NCBI GenBank assembly: GCA_000431515.1
Contig: HF991339.1
Location: forward strand, 36,707 to 61,736
Direction: 5' to 3'
DNA: 25,030 nucleotides
Source of the DNA: Clostridium sp. CAG:632
GTDB taxonomy: Bacteria > Bacillota > Clostridia > Lachnospirales > Lachnospiraceae
The notes under the pieces were generated by a model that saw nothing but the letters and a program-made list of their open reading frames with translations, did not search any database and was not told the origin of the DNA. The position numbers and the translations under genes were made by a program. This document shows, in pieces, positions 1 through 6,508 of the stretch (positions are counted from its first letter, which is position 1; every line of letters begins with the position of its first letter).

Positions 1-31
1 AGATTAGTACAGGAAAAGAATGGACTTAAAA

Positions 32-817
32 TCAGAGCCGGTACAAGCGGTCGGAGATCGTGAGTTCATGGTAGATCTGATGGTATTCTTCTGATGATAA
101 TTCGGAAATGTAATTCCTGATAAAATGTTTGTCAATCCCGTTTCGGGCTACAATGTCGGCAGCTTTGTTGTAGGCGATCGCGGCCCGGATCTCATCCGGA
201 TATCGTCCGATGATATAGTTTCCCTGTATATGAATTGCAGCCTGATAACAGGCTCTGCATTGCTTCTGCTGCAGGGTTACCCCCATATAATGATTCAAAA
301 CCTTGATATTCTGGTAGCGGTAGTCTGTGTCATCTCCGTTTACGAATATATAATCCCGGCCGGCAACGGCGAACTGCCGGATTCCATAGCGGGACAGAAT
401 GCCGTATTGGCTGCCGTAATGGCAGACGAACCGGTAACCACCGCGCTGCTGGATAGTATGGGAAGAATAAAAAAACAGATCATCCCGGTCGAATTTTAAT
501 GCAAGATCCGGCTCCAGATAGTATAAAAAATAATCCGGATATAGGAAAATCGGTGTTTTTATATAGATTCCGTTGCATCGGAGATTGATCAGAGATATGA
601 ACTTGGAAAAAGAAAGTGCCATCGTAGAATTATAATGGCTGACAGAAATCGACGGATCGGCTAAAATAGTTCTGGCTTCTTCATAAGCCTGGCTGCCGGT
701 TTCGGGTGTTGGATAGCTTCCGAGACTGATGTGTTTTCGATTATGTGTCACGGATGCGCGATAATAAATGCTTCCGTCATTATGATATGCAATTGTAATC
801 CCCGGATAATAATTCAT
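32..817 (-). CDS. Double AP2-domain protein with decayed HNH-like core
   Basis: The protein has 261 residues and no recognised specific function. Residues about 5-53 and 178-225 both follow the AP2 DNA-binding pattern: a GV/GI start, a strand with YRASV or YQAAI, a LGSYPT or IGRYPD turn, and an Ala-rich helix (QAYEEA; AAIAYNKAADI). Just before the second AP2, residues about 155-180 (YIFVNGDDTDYRYQNIKVLN) resemble the HxNGDxxDNRxxNL core of HNH homing endonucleases, but the metal/catalytic His is replaced by Phe/Val, so nuclease activity is doubtful. The central residues 80-150 are rich in Tyr and Phe and match no motif I know. The start is ATG with AGGAG 8-12 nt upstream. It is divergent from the gene at 1034 and has its own promoter (849-877). 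Likely role, by inference: DNA-binding protein descended from an AP2-HNH mobile endonuclease. The AP2 call is fairly firm; the function is unknown. Confidence 0.72.
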   Translation of the reverse strand: MNYYPGITIAYHNDGSIYYRASVTHNRKHISLGSYPTPETGSQAYEEARTILADPSISVSHYNSTMALSFSKFISLINLRCNGIYIKTPIFLYPDYFLYYLEPDLALKFDRDDLFFYSSHTIQQRGGYRFVCHYGSQYGILSRYGIRQFAVAGRDYIFVNGDDTDYRYQNIKVLNHYMGVTLQQKQCRACYQAAIHIQGNYIIGRYPDEIRAAIAYNKAADIVARNGIDKHFIRNYISELSSEEYHQIYHELTISDRLYRL

Positions 818-848
818 GTAAAAAAACTCCTGATAAATTCTTGTATAG

Positions 849-877
849 ATTGTAGTATATTTTTTGTGCTATCGCAA
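849..877 (-). promoter_or_regulatory. Sigma-A promoter of the AP2-domain gene
   Basis: On the minus strand a -35 TTGCGA (872-877) is followed after exactly 17 nt by a -10 TACAAT (849-854). Transcription would start near 842, giving a leader of about 25 nt containing the AGGAG ribosome binding site of the 32-817 gene. No equally good promoter for the divergent gene at 1034 was found. TACAAT at 951-956 has only a poor -35. Confidence 0.6.
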
Positions 878-1033
878 CCGGAATCGTCAAAAAACCATAA
901 AGATTATGTTAAAATTATTAAAAAAAGTGGATTTTTTTGTTAAAAAGTCATACAATTATTTTATGGAAAAGTGTCATAAATCGTAAAGAAGCAGAATAAG
1001 ATGTAATGTGAAACTATATAAGGAGGAATGTAT

Positions 1034-1750
1034 ATGGGAATTGAAGAACCAAAATTCAACCTACACGAGATGCAGATGTATCTGGAAGAAAAGATACATG
1101 ATGTACGAACTATTTGTGATCTGGAACTTAGTGAAAATGACTATAGACGTTTAGGAATCAAGCTAAAGTCCCTGTTTGCATTCGCCAACAATCGTAATTT
1201 CGCAGAAGATTTTATGCTTTGTATAGCGGTATACTGGACATATGATTTTATTTACTGGAATGAGAAATATGCTAGATTTGATACGGAGCTGATACAGATG
1301 TATGAGGAGCTGTCGCAATATACACAAAGATATCAGCTGATGATGCTGAAGGAATGCTTCCATGATTTTGGCTTGAACAGTTATCAGGTAGATTCAGGAA
1401 ATCTGATGCAGGATTGCTTCCGCATCATTGTAAGACATGCAGGTATTCCGAAAGAGGAAACAGCAACTGTACTGGATCTGATTGACCGTTATATTTCGGA
1501 GGACAGTGATGTGATCATACATACGGTTCAGCCATTTCTTCCGAGGAAAACCGCACATATTTTCTCTTATATGGATGAGGCTATGCAGCTGGAAGTACTG
1601 GATGAACTAAAAGAATTATTGACAGCAGTAGAAGAATCGGATCAGGATGAAATAAGTTTATGTCAGAGATTTCCGGCAAGCTCGTTATTATTGATTCGGG
1701 AAACTGTCCGCTGGCAGAAATGCCGGGAGTTAAGGAAATGTAGTGTTTAA
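1034..1750 (+). CDS. Hypothetical helical protein
   Basis: The gene encodes 238 residues and I do not recognise the family. The ATG at 1034 is preferred over the in-frame ATG at 1028, because AGGAGG (1021-1026) lies 7 nt from 1034 but only 1 nt from 1028. The sequence looks almost wholly alpha-helical and soluble. It has an acidic N-terminal third, an aromatic hydrophobic stretch near residues 60-75 (AVYWTYDFIYWNE), and a C-terminal helix pair ending in basic residues. It has no signal peptide, no Cys/His metal motif and no nucleotide-binding motif. It is followed by a terminator (1794-1829) and is convergent with the RNase P RNA gene. It is divergent from the AP2 protein, with about 215 nt between the two starts, so shared control is possible but unproven. 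Confidence 0.75.
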   Translation: MGIEEPKFNLHEMQMYLEEKIHDVRTICDLELSENDYRRLGIKLKSLFAFANNRNFAEDFMLCIAVYWTYDFIYWNEKYARFDTELIQMYEELSQYTQRYQLMMLKECFHDFGLNSYQVDSGNLMQDCFRIIVRHAGIPKEETATVLDLIDRYISEDSDVIIHTVQPFLPRKTAHIFSYMDEAMQLEVLDELKELLTAVEESDQDEISLCQRFPASSLLLIRETVRWQKCRELRKCSV

Positions 1751-1793
1751 TATTCGTATTTATATTTTATAATATTTTGGAAGAAAAGGATTG

Positions 1794-1829
1794 CTGCCTG
1801 TCTGTGAAAACAGGTGGCAGTCTTTTTTT
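1794..1829 (+). terminator. Rho-independent terminator, possibly bidirectional
   Basis: CTGCCTGT (1794-1801) and ACAGGTGGCAG (1810-1820) form a bulged stem followed on the plus strand by TCTTTTTTT. It ends the 1034-1750 gene. Read on the minus strand the same stem is followed by a weaker pyrimidine run (CCTTTTCTT), so it may also end the RNase P RNA transcript, whose mature 3' end is only a few nt away. Confidence 0.75.
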
Positions 1830-2175
1830 ATGAGTCGGACGATAAGCCGGGTTATGTCGTTGAGTGATCATCTATCTAGTCCGATCGTTGCCGATCGGCT
1901 CGAGCAACCTACCCAAAAGCACAGCGGGCAACTGTATTGCTTTTTGTTCGGTCTTGCTTCGGGTGGAGTTTACAGAGCCTTGACTGTTACCAGTCAAGCG
2001 GTGAGCTCTTACCTCGCCTTTCCATCCTTACCAGCAGTCTGGCGGTTTATTTCTGTTGCACTAGTCTGGGAGTCGCCTCCACCGGACGTTATCCGGCACC
2101 CTGCCCTATGAAGCCCGGACTTTCCTCACCTGCGGCCTTTCGGCACATGCAGCCGCGATCACTTGTCCGACTCAT
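1830..2175 (-). ncRNA. rnpB: RNase P RNA (M1-type ribozyme)
   Basis: This is the catalytic RNA that removes 5' leaders from tRNA precursors. Read on the minus strand it begins with GAGTCGGAC, which pairs perfectly with the 3' GTCCGACTC to form helix P1, extended by two A/T pairs at 1830/1831 and 2174/2175. Near the 5' end is the universally conserved GAGGAAAGTCCGGGCT, then CATAGGGCAGGGTGCC. The 3' part carries GGGTAGG (the L15 CCA-binding loop), the TAGATAGATGATC segment and the conserved ACATAACCCGGCTTATCG. The order and the P15-P17-like arm resemble the ancestral type A fold rather than the Bacillus type B. About 346 nt is a normal length. It has its own promoter at 2186-2215. Apparent reading frames across this region are spurious. 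Confidence 0.95.
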
Positions 2176-2185
2176 TCTTTCAAGG

Positions 2186-2215
2186 ATTGTAACATTTAAA
2201 ATATGTGAAAAACAA
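2186..2215 (-). promoter_or_regulatory. Candidate rnpB promoter
   Basis: On the minus strand TTGTTT (2210-2215) and TACAAT (2186-2191) are 18 nt apart. The -10 ends 12 nt before the first P1 base, so a start about 7 nt downstream fits a very short 5' extension of the RNA. The -35 is weak. The -10 overlaps a TGTAACATTT decamer (2188-2197, plus strand) that occurs twice more at 2318-2338. Confidence 0.45.
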
Positions 2216-2278
2216 TAAAATTTTAAACAAAATTCTTAAGATTTACTTGTTTAAATTGGCAAAAAGCTGGATATGAAC

Positions 2279-2307
2279 TTGACCTTTTCGTTGAATACGA
2301 ATATAAT
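2279..2307 (+). promoter_or_regulatory. Consensus sigma-A promoter of the 3D-domain gene
   Basis: TTGACC (2279-2284), a 17-nt spacer and a perfect TATAAT (2302-2307). Transcription would start near 2313-2315, immediately before the tandem TGTAAC repeats. This leaves a leader of about 63 nt. Confidence 0.8.
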
Positions 2308-2317
2308 GACAACGAAA

Positions 2318-2334
2318 TGTAACATTTGTGTAAC
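2318..2334 (+). promoter_or_regulatory. WalR (YycF) box, TGTAAC-N5-TGTAAC
   Basis: TGTAAC (2318-2323), five bases, TGTAAC (2329-2334). This fits exactly the published WalR/YycF direct-repeat consensus TGTWAH-N5-TGTWAH used for cell-wall metabolism genes in Firmicutes. It sits just downstream of the predicted transcription start, roughly +4 to +20. From B. subtilis precedents that position would favour repression or roadblock rather than activation; this is inference. The downstream gene encodes an exported 3D-domain protein, the same type of product as the WalR target yocH. Confidence 0.6.
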
Positions 2335-2376
2335 ATTTTGCAACAAGTAAGTAATACTTGAAAGGACCCATGGATT

Positions 2377-3234
2377 ATGGAAAAGCAACTGACACAACTA
2401 ATGAAAAATATTAAGACGTACTGCAAGAAGATCATACTGCTGGTAATTGCTATTTCGTTTGCATGTGCTTCTTTAATAACAGTAGAGGCAGAGGCAGCAG
2501 ACCATGTAAAACCGTTCAGACAGGTTGCGCTTGGCACATGTACAAAGGATGTACAGACATATGCACTGGGTGATGTACAGTATGAGGACTATGGAACTTT
2601 GCAGAACAATATTCTGGTATTAAACGCATTGGCAGATGCGGGTGCAATCGAACCGGAAGTATTGGATGTGGAAGTCAAGAATACAGAAGTAGTAGCACAG
2701 AGCTATGGATTATCAGCATCTCCGGTCTATGCAGATCCGTCAATGAACGGATATGAGTTTCTGGGGACTTATCTGACAACCGGTTATTGTTCCTGTGCAA
2801 GATGCTGCGGTAAGACAAACGGCATAACAGCAAGCGGTACGGTTGCACGGGCAAATCATACGATTGCAGCGGATACCGGAGTGCTTCCGTTTGGAAGCCA
2901 GATTGTGATGAATGGTCAGGTTTATACAGTGGAGGACCGGGGAAGCGCAATCCGGGGACATCGGATCGATATTTATTTTGCAAGCCATCAGGAAGCACTG
3001 AATTATGGAAAACGTTATGTGGATGTGTATCGTTACGTAGGAGTTGGAGAGAATTCGTCTACTGTAGTGGTGGAAACGATTTCTGAGACACCGGATATTA
3101 AAGATACGACAACGGAGGCAAGTACCGAAGAGACCGAGGCTGCGACTGAAGCACCAACGACAGAAGCTACGACTGAAAAAGCTACAAAGATGGAACAGGA
3201 GATTTCTACTGAGGCTCCGATTTCCAGAAGATAA
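2377..3234 (+). CDS. Exported 3D-domain cell-wall protein
   Basis: The gene encodes 285 residues. Residues about 18-40 form a signal peptide (hydrophobic core LLVIAISFACASLI, probable cleavage after AEA). Residues about 125-223 are a 3D domain, named for three Asp residues, seen here as D166 (AADTG), D187 (VEDRG) and D198 (RIDIY). The usual YCxCxxCCGKTNGITASG segment lies at 138-154. 3D domains share the double-psi beta-barrel of MltA-type murein transglycosylases and occur in Rpf/YocH-like wall hydrolases. The tail (243-280) is a Thr/Glu/Ala-rich low-complexity linker with no anchor or wall-binding repeat. The start ATG has AAAGGA 10 nt upstream. A perfect 6-bp inverted repeat, CAAGTA/TACTTG (2344-2360), sits just before the ribosome binding site. 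It has its own promoter, a WalR box and a terminator, so it is monocistronic. Peptidoglycan cleavage is likely but unproven. Confidence 0.85.
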   Translation: MEKQLTQLMKNIKTYCKKIILLVIAISFACASLITVEAEAADHVKPFRQVALGTCTKDVQTYALGDVQYEDYGTLQNNILVLNALADAGAIEPEVLDVEVKNTEVVAQSYGLSASPVYADPSMNGYEFLGTYLTTGYCSCARCCGKTNGITASGTVARANHTIAADTGVLPFGSQIVMNGQVYTVEDRGSAIRGHRIDIYFASHQEALNYGKRYVDVYRYVGVGENSSTVVVETISETPDIKDTTTEASTEETEAATEAPTTEATTEKATKMEQEISTEAPISRR

Positions 3235-3243
3235 GAAACGTAC

Positions 3244-3277
3244 AGGACAGTGAACGGAGCGTCACTGTCCTTTTTTT
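3244..3277 (+). terminator. Strong rho-independent terminator
   Basis: AGGACAGTGA (3244-3253) pairs perfectly with TCACTGTCCT (3262-3271) over an 8-nt loop, followed by a run of seven T. It ends the 3D-domain gene. Confidence 0.93.
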
Positions 3278-3287
3278 ATTTCCTGCA

Positions 3288-3316
3288 TTGTTTCCTTGAA
3301 TGTTTTATGCTACAAT
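3288..3316 (+). promoter_or_regulatory. Promoter of the yqeG-aroEK-aroQ operon
   Basis: TTGTTT (3288-3293), a 17-nt spacer and TACAAT (3311-3316) preceded by TGC, which makes an extended -10. Transcription would begin near 3323, just upstream of the GGAGGA ribosome binding site at 3338. Confidence 0.6.
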
Positions 3317-3349
3317 ACTTAGGTATATTATATTTTTGGAGGACGGATT

Positions 3350-3883
3350 GTGATTTATCCAAAAGAAGAGTATGGGTCTGTATATCAGATTCCATTTGAC
3401 GAATATTATAAGAACGGCTACCGGGCTATTATTTTCGATATTGATAATACTTTGGTTCCACATGGAGCACCGGCGGACCGGAAGTCTATACAATTGTGTG
3501 AACGGTTGAAGAAGATGGGCTTTAAGATCTGCTTTTTGTCAAATAACAATAAAAAGCGGGTGGAACCGTTTGCAAAAACGATGGACGCAGGTTATAGATG
3601 CAATGCAGGTAAACCATTTAAGAAAGGGTATCTGGAGATGGCGGAGAATCTGCAGGTAGAGAGAGAGAAGATTTTATTTATCGGAGATCAGTTGTTTACG
3701 GACATTCTGGGAGCGAACCGGGTAGGTTATTACAGTATTCTGGTAGGACGGGTAAACAGGAAAGAGAGTGTGTTGGTTGTATTAAAACGGATTCCGGAAC
3801 GGATCAGTATGTACTTCTATCACAGAAAACATAAGCGGCATGGAGATAACAGCGAGGAGCGAAAGGAAGCGAACGCATCATGA
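3350..3883 (+). CDS. yqeG: YqeG-family HAD phosphatase
   Basis: The gene encodes 177 residues, the usual YqeG length. Four HAD-superfamily motifs are in order: DIDNT (30-34, with the nucleophile Asp and the +2 acid), SNN (64-66), the Lys in GKP (K88) and GDQLFTD (112-118). Relatives are annotated as type IIIA HAD phosphatases, and some homologues act as phosphatidylglycerophosphate phosphatases; the substrate here is not visible from the sequence. The C-terminus is Lys/Arg-rich. The start is GTG with GGAGGA 6 nt upstream. It overlaps the next gene by ATGA. In B. subtilis yqeG also lies near the shikimate dehydrogenase gene, separated from it by the GTPase yqeH, which is absent here. Confidence 0.88.
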   Translation: MIYPKEEYGSVYQIPFDEYYKNGYRAIIFDIDNTLVPHGAPADRKSIQLCERLKKMGFKICFLSNNNKKRVEPFAKTMDAGYRCNAGKPFKKGYLEMAENLQVEREKILFIGDQLFTDILGANRVGYYSILVGRVNRKESVLVVLKRIPERISMYFYHRKHKRHGDNSEERKEANAS

Positions 3884-5271
3884 AGATAGATGGACGGACC
3901 GGATTATTAGGGTTAATGGGAAACCCGGTAGAGCATACATTATCTCCGGTAATCCATAATACATTGAGTGAGATTCTGCATAAGAATCTGGTGTATGTAC
4001 CATTCCATGTAGAGAACGGAAATGTAGCAGATGCAGTCAGAGGGGCATATGCATTAAATATTCAGGGGATGAATGTTACGGTTCCGCATAAGGAGCGGGT
4101 CATGGAATCACTGGTGTCTGTAGATCCGGTAGCAGAGGCGATTCAGGCAGTGAATACGCTGGTGCGTGTGCCGGGAGGCTTCTGCGGTTATAATACGGAT
4201 ATGCCGGGACTCTTGCGTGCAATACAGTCAGAAGGAGTGGAACTGGCCGGAAAGACCGTTCTGATCCTGGGAGCCGGAGGAGCATCCAAAGCAGTTGCCT
4301 ATATGTGCATGCAGGAGCGGGCGGAAAAGATTTATATGTTGAACCGTACTGTGGAGAAAGCACAGGAGATCGCAGACAGTATGAACCGGATTTTTCAGGA
4401 GGAGCGGATGCATGCCATGGCACTTGATGCATGGAAGGAGATCCCGGAAGAGTCATGGATCGTATTCCAGTGCACATCTGTGGGATTATGTCCGAATGTG
4501 GATGCGGTCGTACTGGAGGACCGGGAGTTTTATCAGCGGGTGACGGTTGGAATCGATCTGATCTATAATCCGGCACAGACGAAGTTTATGAGACTGGTAT
4601 ATGAGGCCGGTGGCAGAGCTTTTAACGGCTTGAAGATGCTGTTATATCAGGGAATCATTGCATATGAACTATGGAATAATCTGGCAGTTACCGATGAACA
4701 GGCAGAGATTGTATACGACCGACTATATGAGGCGATTCATCCGAGCGGTGATAATATTGTTCTGATCGGATTCATGGGTTCCGGAAAGACGACAATCGGG
4801 CATGAGTTGGAGAGAGGATACGGATATTCATTTCTGGATACGGATGTATATATTGAGAAACGGGAAGGATGCAGTATATCCGATATATTTGAAAAGTACG
4901 GAGAAGCTTATTTCAGAAAACTGGAGACAGAGGTTTTAAATGAGCTGATCCGGACAATGACACATACCGTGATCTCTACAGGCGGTGGCATGCCGTTGCG
5001 GAGAGAAAATGCCAGACTGCTCCGGAAGCTGGGACAGGTAGTGTATCTGAAGACCGGAGAGGAGGAGATCTGGGATCGATTAAAGGGTTGTACAGACCGC
5101 CCGTTGTTAAACTGCGATGATCCCAAAGGGAGAATCCACACATTATTGGAGGAACGGAATTCCCGGTATATGGGAACTGCACATAGCGTGATCAACACCG
5201 ATGGAAAGGCACCGGAGGATATTGCGGAAGAGATCCATCGGATGACGGAGAAGGAGAGACAGGTGCAATGA
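3880..5271 (+). CDS. aroE-aroK: Bifunctional shikimate dehydrogenase / shikimate kinase (AroE-AroK fusion)
   Basis: The gene encodes 463 residues in two complete enzyme domains. Residues 1-285 are AroE: the substrate-binding HTLSPVIHN (19-27), NVTVPHKE with catalytic K71, the AVNT and YNTD motifs with catalytic D107, the NADP-binding GAGGASKA (131-138), NRT (155-157) and a C-terminal GLKMLLYQG. Residues 290-455 are AroK: P-loop GFMGSGKTT (297-305), LDTD (319-322), R346, STGGG (366-370) and the lid TDRPLL (405-410). Together they reduce 3-dehydroshikimate and phosphorylate the product, two successive shikimate-pathway steps. All key residues are present in both halves and no stop or frameshift separates them. 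It overlaps yqeG and aroQ by 4 nt each, so translation is probably coupled. Confidence 0.96.
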   Translation: MKIDGRTGLLGLMGNPVEHTLSPVIHNTLSEILHKNLVYVPFHVENGNVADAVRGAYALNIQGMNVTVPHKERVMESLVSVDPVAEAIQAVNTLVRVPGGFCGYNTDMPGLLRAIQSEGVELAGKTVLILGAGGASKAVAYMCMQERAEKIYMLNRTVEKAQEIADSMNRIFQEERMHAMALDAWKEIPEESWIVFQCTSVGLCPNVDAVVLEDREFYQRVTVGIDLIYNPAQTKFMRLVYEAGGRAFNGLKMLLYQGIIAYELWNNLAVTDEQAEIVYDRLYEAIHPSGDNIVLIGFMGSGKTTIGHELERGYGYSFLDTDVYIEKREGCSISDIFEKYGEAYFRKLETEVLNELIRTMTHTVISTGGGMPLRRENARLLRKLGQVVYLKTGEEEIWDRLKGCTDRPLLNCDDPKGRIHTLLEERNSRYMGTAHSVINTDGKAPEDIAEEIHRMTEKERQVQ

Positions 5272-5696
5272 AGATATTAGTAATGAATGGACCGAATATT
5301 AATTTTCTGGGTATTCGTGAAAAAGGAATCTACGGAGAAGAGAATTATGACAGCTTGTGTGAACGAATCCGCAGAAAAGCAGAGGAGCTGGAGGTAGAGG
5401 TTGCAATCTTTCAGAGTAATTCCGAGGGTGCATTGATCGACCGGATTCAGGAAGCTTACGGAGACGGTACGGATGCGATCATTATCAATCCGGGGGCTTA
5501 TACGCATTACAGCTATGCATTGCGGGATGCACTGGCATCGGTTCAGATACCGAAGATCGAGGTACATATATCCAATGTACATCAGCGAGAGGAGTTCCGC
5601 CATACATCGGTAACGGCTCCGGTATGTAGCGGACAGATCGTAGGTCTCGGGCTTGCGGGATATGAGCTGGCAATGGAAGCATTGACCCGTGCATAA
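5268..5696 (+). CDS. aroQ: 3-dehydroquinate dehydratase, type II
   Basis: The gene encodes 142 residues, the normal size for the dodecameric type II enzyme that converts 3-dehydroquinate to 3-dehydroshikimate, the substrate of the enzyme encoded just upstream. Visible are MNGPNINFLG (6-15), catalytic Tyr22 in KGIYG, FQSNSEG (48-54), NPGAYTHYS (74-82), catalytic H100 in EVHISN and R111 in EEFRHTS. The start ATG overlaps the aroEK stop (ATGA). The peptidase gene often found between aroQ and efp in Firmicutes is missing. No clear terminator follows, so some readthrough into efp is possible. Confidence 0.96.
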   Translation: MKILVMNGPNINFLGIREKGIYGEENYDSLCERIRRKAEELEVEVAIFQSNSEGALIDRIQEAYGDGTDAIIINPGAYTHYSYALRDALASVQIPKIEVHISNVHQREEFRHTSVTAPVCSGQIVGLGLAGYELAMEALTRA

Positions 5697-5725
5697 AAGA
5701 AATTGAAGGATAGACAGGAAAATAG

Positions 5726-5754
5726 TTGAAAAATCTTCCGTTCTATTATAAAAT
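5726..5754 (+). promoter_or_regulatory. Promoter of efp
   Basis: TTGAAA (5726-5731), a 17-nt spacer and TAAAAT (5749-5754). The leader of about 38 nt carries a strong AAGGAGG (5782-5788) 10 nt before the start codon. Confidence 0.6.
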
Positions 5755-5798
5755 AACAAAATGAGAGATTTCACATGATTTAAGGAGGATTATTTATA

Positions 5799-6356
5799 AT
5801 GGTTACAGCAGGCGATTTCAAGAATGGTCTTACAATTGAGTTTGAGAATAATATTTATCAGATTATCGAGTTTCAGCATGTAAAGCCAGGTAAGGGTGCT
5901 GCATTTGTTCGTACAAAGATTAAGAATATCAAGACCGGTGGTGTAGTTGAGAAGACTTTCCGCCCGACAGAGAAGTTTGAGAATGCACAGATTGATACCA
6001 AGGATATGCAGTATCTGTATCAGGATGGCGATTTATATAACTTCATGGATATGGAGACCTATGATCAGATTGCACTGAGTGCAGATCAGGTTGGCGATTC
6101 TCTGAAGTTTGTAAAGGAGAACGAGAACGTTAAGATGAAGTCTCACAAGGGAGATATCTTCGCAGTAGAGCCTCCGATGTTTGTTGAGTTAGAGATTACC
6201 GAGTGTGAGCCGGGTGTGAAGGGTGATACAGCGACAGGTGCTACCAAGCCTTGTACCGTTGAGACCGGAGCAACTCTGATGGTTCCGTTGTTTGTAAACC
6301 AGGGTGATGTGATCAAGATTGATACCAGAACCGGTGAGTATTTATCAAGAGTATAA
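5799..6356 (+). CDS. efp: Elongation factor P
   Basis: The gene encodes 185 residues, standard for EF-P, which binds between the ribosomal P and E sites and relieves stalling at consecutive prolines. It has the N-terminal KOW-like domain with the loop HVKPGKGAAF carrying the modifiable lysine K32, the two OB-like domains, and the C-terminal signature with GDVIKIDTRTGEYLSRV. A Lys rather than Arg at position 32 excludes the EarP/rhamnose type of modification. Which lysine modification operates here is not visible, and no epmA/epmB gene is in the window. It is flanked by its own promoter and terminator. Its codon use is plainer (AAG, GAG, GAT) than that of its neighbours, in line with high expression. 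Confidence 0.97.
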   Translation: MVTAGDFKNGLTIEFENNIYQIIEFQHVKPGKGAAFVRTKIKNIKTGGVVEKTFRPTEKFENAQIDTKDMQYLYQDGDLYNFMDMETYDQIALSADQVGDSLKFVKENENVKMKSHKGDIFAVEPPMFVELEITECEPGVKGDTATGATKPCTVETGATLMVPLFVNQGDVIKIDTRTGEYLSRV

Positions 6357-6372
6357 GTCGGAACGTATATTG

Positions 6373-6391
6373 ATTCCGTTCATAACGGAAT
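6373..6391 (+). repeat. 8-bp perfect inverted repeat after efp
   Basis: ATTCCGTT and AACGGAAT around a 3-nt CAT. It lies between the efp stop and the true terminator. No T-run follows, so it is not itself a terminator; it may be a 3' stabilising stem. Confidence 0.5.
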
Positions 6392-6406
6392 AGAAGAAAG
6401 AATCGA

Positions 6407-6454
6407 AGCACTGTATTTGATTGAGGATATTCAGTCATGTACAGTGCTTTTTTT
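6407..6454 (+). terminator. Terminator of efp
   Basis: AGCACTGTA (6407-6415) pairs with TACAGTGCT (6440-6448) and is followed by T7. The intervening 24 nt can extend the stem through TGATTGA/TCAGTCA with one G-U pair. It separates efp from the spoIIIA operon. Confidence 0.88.
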
Positions 6455-6459
6455 GACTG

Positions 6460-6487
6460 TTCTATTTTGAAAGGAATCTCATATATT
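6460..6487 (+). promoter_or_regulatory. Candidate sigma-E promoter of spoIIIA
   Basis: CATATATT (6480-6487) agrees at 7 of 8 positions with the sigma-E -10 CATACAHT. TTCTATT (6460-6466), 13 nt upstream, agrees at 5 of 7 with the -35 KMATATT. spoIIIA is transcribed by mother-cell sigma-E in B. subtilis. The consensus is quoted from memory and the region is AT-rich, so a chance match is possible. Confidence 0.4.
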
Positions 6488-6508
6488 TAGAAGAAAGGAG
6501 GGGGGAGC

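Noticed and set aside
125..499. Plus-strand frame of 124 codons
   Set aside because: It is antisense to the AP2-domain gene, which has a promoter, a ribosome binding site and clear domain patterns. The plus-strand frame has none of these.
1791..2218. Plus-strand reading frames of 106 and 93 codons
   Set aside because: They lie across the RNase P RNA gene on the opposite strand, have no ribosome binding site, and their apparent proteins are structure-driven shadows.
6373..6391. A first terminator after efp
   Set aside because: The stem is perfect but has no following T-run; the real terminator is at 6407-6454.
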